From Euperipatoides rowelli (taxonomy: Eukaryota > Onychophora > Udeonychophora > Euonychophora > Peripatopsidae), in the NCBI GenBank assembly GCA_003024985.2, contig PXIH01S0011667.1: DNA of 11,734 bases; one strand, given 5' to 3'. Below, one piece after another: positions 7,500 to 11,734 of this stretch. The position numbers were made by a program, and so were the translations under genes. Positions within the stretch are counted from its first letter, which is position 1, and the number at the start of each line of letters is the position of its first letter. Below the pieces are notes generated by a model, which searched no databases, had not been told where the DNA came from, and was given only the letters and a program-made list of their open reading frames with translations.

Positions 7500-8250
7500 A
7501 ACCTTTTTGTACTAAAAGTATTCAATATACAAGTTTTTATTAACAAAATTAATCCCAAGACCAAACTCTCTGACTCCCATAAGTAAGTCGTTAATATATA
7601 AATCAAATAGAGGAGTGGAAGGAATTGAGCCTTGCAATATTCCTCTACTAACTGGAATGTCAGAATAACAATATTATTAATTTTAAGATATAACATTTTA
7701 TTGATGACGTAGTTAATAAGTCCACAAGAAAGACTAGAGTAACCCCAAGCCCTAATTATTCTTTTAAACAAAACAAAATGATCAATGTTATCAAATGCCT
7801 TTTCAATATATAAAAGAATCAATGCACACCCTTTAAGTTTATAACTTTTAATAAGATTTAAAGTAGTTAAAAATAAAGTAATGGCATTGTGTATCGATTT
7901 ACCTTTAACAACAAATTGCTGTGAAAAATTAAATTAGAAAAATTCTTGATCAATTTATTGTACAGAATCCTTGAAAAAAGCTTAGAATCAATGTCAATCA
8001 TTGCTTTGGGTCTTACATCATTCATGTTCATAACATATTGTGGATTCAATCTCTTACACTTTGGTATTAATATAAAAAAAGGCTTTTATAAAATAAGTCC
8101 TAAACATAATGATACTTATCAATTTATTAAAAAACGAGATAAAATTGGAAAAATAACATAACCAAATCTGTCATAAAATTTATATGCAAATAAATCAGGA
8201 CCTGCTCCAGCAAATTTATTAAGTTGACGAAAAGAACATTTAATATCATC
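7500..8250 (-). pseudogene. LINE A: reverse transcriptase remnant
   Basis: The minus strand shows, in order: FAGAGPDLFAYKFYDRFG (about 8150-8225), the GPD block that begins the domain; KPFFILIPKCKRL then DVRPKAMIDIDSKLFSRIL (7950-8090), the RP(I)-KLFSRIL block; ILLYIEKAFDNIDH (about 7778-7822), palm motif A; and, after a frameshift, SRGILQGS, TPLFDLYIND (about 7600-7660), motif B. The YINDL phrase fits the Jockey/CR1/I group rather than L1, so this is not the same family as LINE B although both lie on the minus strand. The catalytic YADD box should follow within about 60 residues; near 7510-7550 I find only GLGINFV and LYIEYF. The element therefore breaks off or is interrupted here, close to where LINE B begins. 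Frameshifts and stops show it is inactive. Confidence 0.82.
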
Positions 8251-8786
8251 AATATTATATTAAAATTACAAAAAAATATTGTAATTAACCAAAGCAAATG
8301 TATCTAAATATGATCCAAACTCATTTAATGTGACAACTAACAGAATAAAACAGGTTGTCATCAGTAATCATATTAATCGATCTAGCTTTTGGCTTTCTAA
8401 CAAAAGAGTAGGTTGATAATTTTTTTTAAAAATCATTGATTCGATTAACAAAAATTTTTTGAAAGATTGTATATCTAATAATTTTATCTTTGCCATTTTT
8501 GATAGAATTGATTTTCTTTTTCATGAAATTTAGATAAGGTAAATTTCTACCACTGAAACATCAATTTCAGACAGTGACTTACTTTATTGTATCAAAAAAA
8601 TATCTAAAATTTTTATTTAAAATATGCTCAGTATAATCACCCTTTAGTTCTAGCCATAGAAAAGCCAATATATTATTACTTGTAATTAATGACTCTTATA
8701 ATTATTGTCAACATTAAAAGGGTAATCTGGTAATAAATGATATTTTTTTTCTGAAATTTACAGAAGGACTCAATTGTCTGAGTATC
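8251..8786 (-). pseudogene. LINE A: linker between endonuclease and RT, badly decayed
   Basis: This lies between the endonuclease tail and the reverse transcriptase in the right order and spacing for the connector of a LINE ORF2. It is AT-rich, with stops in all frames, and I can recognise no motif. Assignment rests on position only. Confidence 0.4.
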
Positions 8787-8908
8787 ATAATAATTATACA
8801 ATGTTAAACCTTAATATAGCATGATCAGAGAATGATGTTTGCTGAATCGCAAATATAGACCCATTTATTAAATGATAGGATGCAAAAACAAAATTAATAG
8901 TAGACGAT
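8787..8908 (-). pseudogene. LINE A: C-terminal end of the AP-type endonuclease
   Basis: One minus-strand frame reads SSSTINFVFAS, about twenty residues of spacer, then TSFSDHAILRFNI. This matches the end of APE-like LINE endonucleases, where a (S)RIDFv(f/l)xS strand is followed by the catalytic SDH motif; the SDH codons are 8821-8829. The usual arginine and aspartate of RID are T and N here, so the domain is mutated. The enzyme would nick genomic DNA to start target-primed reverse transcription. Only about the last 40 residues are visible: the preceding 150-200 residues expected after ORF1 are absent, because the ORF1 stop lies just upstream at 8938. An internal deletion is the likely cause. 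Confidence 0.75.
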
Positions 8909-9086
8909 GATCATAACCCATACCTAGTAAGGTACAATTACATATTCAAGAATTGAGCATTAGTCACACCTTCACCATCATTATCCTTGAATGACACCTC
9001 CAAAATTTGCTGTTTCATACTTGTTACTACGTTTGCAGGGAGAGCATTATAAGGATGATTTCTATAGAATTCACTGGCACTTACTC

Positions 9087-9766
9087 TTAAAGGTGAAATG
9101 TAACGGATTTTTTTAAATTTTTTAATTATTGATTTTCAAAGATTTTTACTAAAAAAAAATTTCCACCAGAAAAAAAAAAAAAAAAAATTAAAAACAAAAA
9201 ACTTATTTACAATTCAATTTTTAAAATAATTGTCTTTAGCTCCTCACCCTTAAAATAACATTGCCCACTTTACACACCAGGGGAGATATTTTGTGACATC
9301 ATAGCCTATAAATGAATACAGCTTGCTATACTTAACTATAGAATATTTGATATATTTGTCAGCATAAAGCTGGATATCATATGGTCTAAATGTTTAAATA
9401 CTTGTAAAAAATCATAATCAAATTCATCCTTTGTGCTATTATGGTCCAATTTGCTTTTTTAAAAAAATCAAAATGACCTTTAATACAGATTGAAAATACC
9501 TCTATTTACATGTTAAATCATTACAAAGAAAACATCTGTAGAGGCTATTTTGTCATCAAATTAAACTCAGACCCCAAAAAAATGTTTTATCTTCAAATTG
9601 TAATCTCAGACTGAGGATAGCAATAGTCTTAATTTTATCTTTAAATAACTTTTTTTTTTATGCATTTTAAAAAAAAAATTTCCAGTGGAATTTTTTTTAA
9701 TAGTAATTATCTTTGAAAATCGATAATAAAAAAAAATTAAAAAAATCCGTTACATTTGACCTTTAA
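9087..9766. mobile_element. Complete TTAA-type MITE, copy 2
   Basis: The 672-bp element at 9091-9762 is flanked by TTAA on both sides (9087-9090 and 9763-9766). Its ends are inverted repeats of about 90 bp: the left starts aggtgaaatgtaacggattt and the right ends aaatccgttacatttgacct, with further inner matches through gattttcaaaga and a ttccacc/ccagtgg stretch. No transposase is encoded. It sits inside LINE A ORF1: on the minus strand gat-tta joins directly to aga-gta once the element and one TTAA are removed, giving 345 nt without a stop. TTAA targeting is typical of piggyBac-type transposases, although AGGTC is not the usual CCC start, so the superfamily is open. A truncated copy lies at 515-895. 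Confidence 0.88.
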
Positions 9767-10126
9767 ATCATCATCATCTACTGTTATTTGACTAGATGTA
9801 AGGTTTTCATCTTGTTGTATTACAATGTAATTCTGCTCAATCATATCATCGTATATTTCAGAAATCAATTTCTGCGAGACTTTAAGTTTAACAACATAAG
9901 ATATCTTAAAATCATGAAGACGCTTACAAAATGATTTACATTGTGAACAAAATTGCATATCACATTTAGCAGCAATGTGACCAATATTTAAGCACCTATG
10001 TCCAGTAACACATAAAACTATTTCACCTTATCAAGTATAAAAGTAACAGGCAACATATCCACATGAATATCTTTATTTAGAATAACTTCCACAGTAACAG
10101 GCCCAACTTCCAGGTTAACATTATAA

Positions 10127-10155
10127 TATTAAAGCTAACAATGTTAGCTTTAATA
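10127..10155. repeat. Near-perfect 14+1+14 palindrome inside ORF1
   Basis: TATTAAAGCTAACA, one A, then its exact reverse complement. It lies in the decayed ORF1 frame (residues KANIVSF), between the second MITE and the zinc-knuckle region. It may be a short inverted duplication or chance; no target duplication is visible. Confidence 0.75.
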
Positions 10156-10209
10156 CTATAAATAGGACAATATGGCTTCAGATATGAGGCAAATTTACTC
10201 CTAGCAAGA

Positions 10210-10532
10210 TTAACCCTTTCCACTCCACTGGATTCAGAGAATTTAGTTTCTATAGCTCCACAATAAAAATGAAAAATCGTTTTTTTTTTTTTTAAATTAA
10301 GATTACGATTCTTTTAATTCATTTTTTTTNAAAAATCTCTTGGGATAATTAAAGACCAATATATTTTGAGTCTTTGAAACGAAAAAAAAAATAGTAAATG
10401 AAGCATATTTGAATATAATAATAATTATATGAAATACAAGGAAATGAAAATGGGATTCAGAATTGACTTTGGAGTGCAACTACTAAATTGAAAATGACGA
10501 TTGAGAATCACCATTGGAGTGGAAAGGGTTAA
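10210..10532. mobile_element. piggyBac-like MITE with TTAA target duplication
   Basis: A 315-bp element (10214-10528) begins CCCTTTCCACTCC and ends GGAGTGGAAAGGG, a perfect 13-bp terminal inverted repeat, flanked by TTAA on both sides (10210-10213 and 10529-10532). Ends starting CCC with TTAA duplication are the hallmark of piggyBac transposons. A few more inner positions match (tgg and gattca phrases). It carries no transposase, only AT-rich filler and the single N at 10330. It is inserted in the 5' half of LINE A ORF1; with one TTAA kept, the minus-strand frame reads through the junction as LPVNLARSK. It is unrelated in sequence to the MITE at 9091-9762. Confidence 0.88.
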
Positions 10533-10999
10533 CTGGTAAATTTTAAATAACAACTTTAACCATACAAGGCATTCCAATTAAACATACATTACTTGTGCGT
10601 CTTGGAAAGTTTGAAAGTTCGAAGCAAACAAGTGAGCATGCTGCACTGTGTCAAACATTAAATAAAAAAAAAGTATTATTCGCGTAAGACAAAAAATTGC
10701 CTTAGTACTTTTATATAATTAGATTGTAAAAAAAACTTTAAATAATTCCTTCATGCTTGCCTTGTAAAAATTATCTTCCTTAACCATAGTAAAAATAACA
10801 ATGTTGTTTTTCAACAGATATTTTAACAAATTAATCCAAAATTGCAACCTAGCATTAAATTTTTCACCTTTACTACAGGATTCAGTTTTCAAATTATCTG
10901 CATAGTAGCGGCAATGTCGTCCTTAGTCCCAAAGCTCTGAACTTCAGTTTGAGAAGTCAAACTATGTGAATTATCATTAACAAAACCATTTTTAGCCTA

Positions 11000-11579
11000 T
11001 CTTCATTATACAGCATATTAATAACTATTTACTGACAAAGGTCAGCAATTATTGACAAAAGGTAAAAGAAAACTTGAAAACTTGGAGAGCTCAATAACAG
11101 ATGTCAAAATCGTCCCCAAGCAGCAAGTATAAGAGATCAACATTATAATTTTTTTTATTCAACTTCACTGTCGATTAGAAATCAACATTTTTCTTTACAA
11201 TTCAAAAATCATTGTTAGCCTTAAAAATGCTTCGCATTAGTAAAATTTATGTTTCAAAGGACTAAGATTTATTGGTTTTTTAATCATACCAAACGATTAA
11301 TAAAAAAAAAACTAAAATTAAGTAAGAGGATTTAAAAAAAAAACTGCAGTCAATGTTATTTTTTTTTAAAGAATTTGGACTATAATGCAACCATAATAAA
11401 GTGGAAATGGTTAATTGAACTTGTACCTTACTATAATGTACTAAAACAGAAATAATTAAAAAAATGACTTTTTTTTAAATAAACCTTATTTTGTCAATGC
11501 CAACAGAGGGCTCTGCACACCAATTTTTTTCAATCATTATGCTGCAATTTCCTTCTCCAAAAATTGATTTCTAAATAAT
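11000..11579. other. AT-rich non-coding stretch, possible LINE A 5' region
   Basis: No coding signal is visible. By position it would be the region upstream of LINE A ORF1. At about 11402-11418, agtggaaatggttaatt resembles a decayed right end of the piggyBac-like MITE (ggagtggaaagggttaa), and tttggactataatgcaacc just before it recalls the inner part of that element, so an old degraded copy is possible; a matching left end is not visible. Confidence 0.3.
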
Positions 11580-11732
11580 CTAACTATAATAAAGATCAAG
11601 TTTGGTCATGATGTACATTGCGCTACTCGGCCCATCTTCGGCGAGCCAATGATGCTCAAAGATGTTTTCGTTCTTTTTTATGTCCATAGATGTTGCTGTA
11701 TCCATCATTTTTGATGGGCTTTTAAATTTTTG
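11580..11732 (-). CDS. Partial open frame entering from the right edge, unknown product
   Basis: The minus-strand frame is open from the window edge for 50 codons to a stop at 11580-11582. Two adjacent methionines lie at 11703-11708, followed by DTATSMDIKKNENIFEHH, then WLAEDGPSSAMYIMTKLD. I do not recognise a family. The codons hold clearly more G and C (for example ctc-gcc-gaa-gat-ggg-ccg-agt) than the surrounding DNA, and the sequence lacks the long A/T runs typical of the window. That is the best argument that it is or was coding. It could be the 3' part of a host exon, the end of a transposon protein, or a short ORF upstream of LINE A. The 5' end is outside the window, so whether the methionines are the start cannot be decided. 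Confidence 0.35.
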   Translation of the reverse strand, partial: QKFKSPSKMMDTATSMDIKKNENIFEHHWLAEDGPSSAMYIMTKLDLYYS

Positions 11733-11734
11733 AC

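Larger units (their letters stand above)
8938..10999 (-). pseudogene. LINE A: ORF1 with zinc-knuckle-like residues, split by two MITEs
   Basis: The minus strand holds a gag-like ORF1 in pieces. The start region (about 10890-10999) reads GFVNDNSHSL, then QSFGTKDDIAATMQ. After a frameshift comes KGEKFNARLQFWINLLKYLL and MVKEDNFYKASM, with a stop at 10719. Beyond the MITE at 10214-10528, VNLARSKFASYLKPYCPIYS follows (about 10140-10213), then NLEVGPVTVEVIL. Next is RCLNIGHIAAKC (9962-9997) and CSQCK (about 9940), a CCHC knuckle with its first cysteine missing. The end, about 115 codons from the methionine at 9958 to a stop at 8938-8940, is open if the MITE at 9091-9762 is removed. ORF1 proteins of this type bind element RNA. 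Frameshifts, stops and insertions make this copy dead. The start is approximate. Confidence 0.7.

Noticed and set aside
7946-8161. A 71-residue plus-strand frame.
   Set aside because: It is antisense to the recognisable LINE A reverse transcriptase blocks (RPKAMIDIDSKLFSRIL, FILIPK) and has no motif of its own.
1-11734. CRISPR array, bacterial operon, defence system or viral genome.
   Set aside because: There are no regular short repeats with unique spacers, no ribosome-binding-site-linked genes and no long intact frames. The tandem repeats belong to Helitron-like elements and the reverse transcriptases to eukaryotic LINEs.

Overview
The window looks like a piece of an AT-rich animal genome, most likely an invertebrate. 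Long A and T runs are everywhere, coding density is almost nil, and every recognisable protein fragment belongs to a decayed transposable element. Nothing suggests a bacterium, plasmid or virus. I cannot name the species. I see no intact host gene, tRNA, rRNA or CRISPR array. A single N at 10330 marks an unresolved base.

Left part (1-3410). A truncated copy of a TTAA-type MITE lies at about 515-895. Two Helitron-like non-autonomous elements (about 1243-1782 and 2690-3408, + strand) carry internal tandem units of about 113-131 bp and end in a short hairpin followed by CTAG or CTAA. Between them is a 549-bp non-autonomous hAT-like element (1857-2405) with an exact 8-bp target duplication, CTTACTCT. 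A GC-richer island at about 2576-2665 starts like another hAT terminus.

Middle (3410-5100). There are no genes here. It holds an orphan CCAAT/TATA promoter-like block (about 3748-3825) and a striking cluster of four fold-back structures (4102-4386), the largest with a 38-bp stem.

Right part (5100-11000, minus strand). Remnants of at least two non-LTR retrotransposons (LINEs) lie end to end. LINE A has an ORF1 with zinc-knuckle-like Cys/His residues (8938-10999), the tail of an endonuclease (about 8787-8908) and a reverse transcriptase (about 7500-8250). A cysteine/histidine-rich C-terminal fragment at about 5100-5450 may be its far end. LINE B (about 6010-7480) is a separate L1/Tx1-like reverse transcriptase with a YLDD catalytic box. 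A tRNA-derived SINE head sits at about 5802-5908. ORF1 of LINE A was broken by two TTAA-targeting MITEs (9091-9762 and 10214-10528). Removing the first with one TTAA copy restores one open frame of 115 codons, which identifies target site, element ends and host frame together.

Right edge (11000-11734). Mostly empty AT-rich DNA, with a short open frame (11580-11732, minus) entering from beyond the window. Its base composition differs from its surroundings, so it could be an exon or another element.

The genes do not work together as a system: this is a layered transposon graveyard. Relative ages can be read from it, because LINE A is older than both MITEs inside it.
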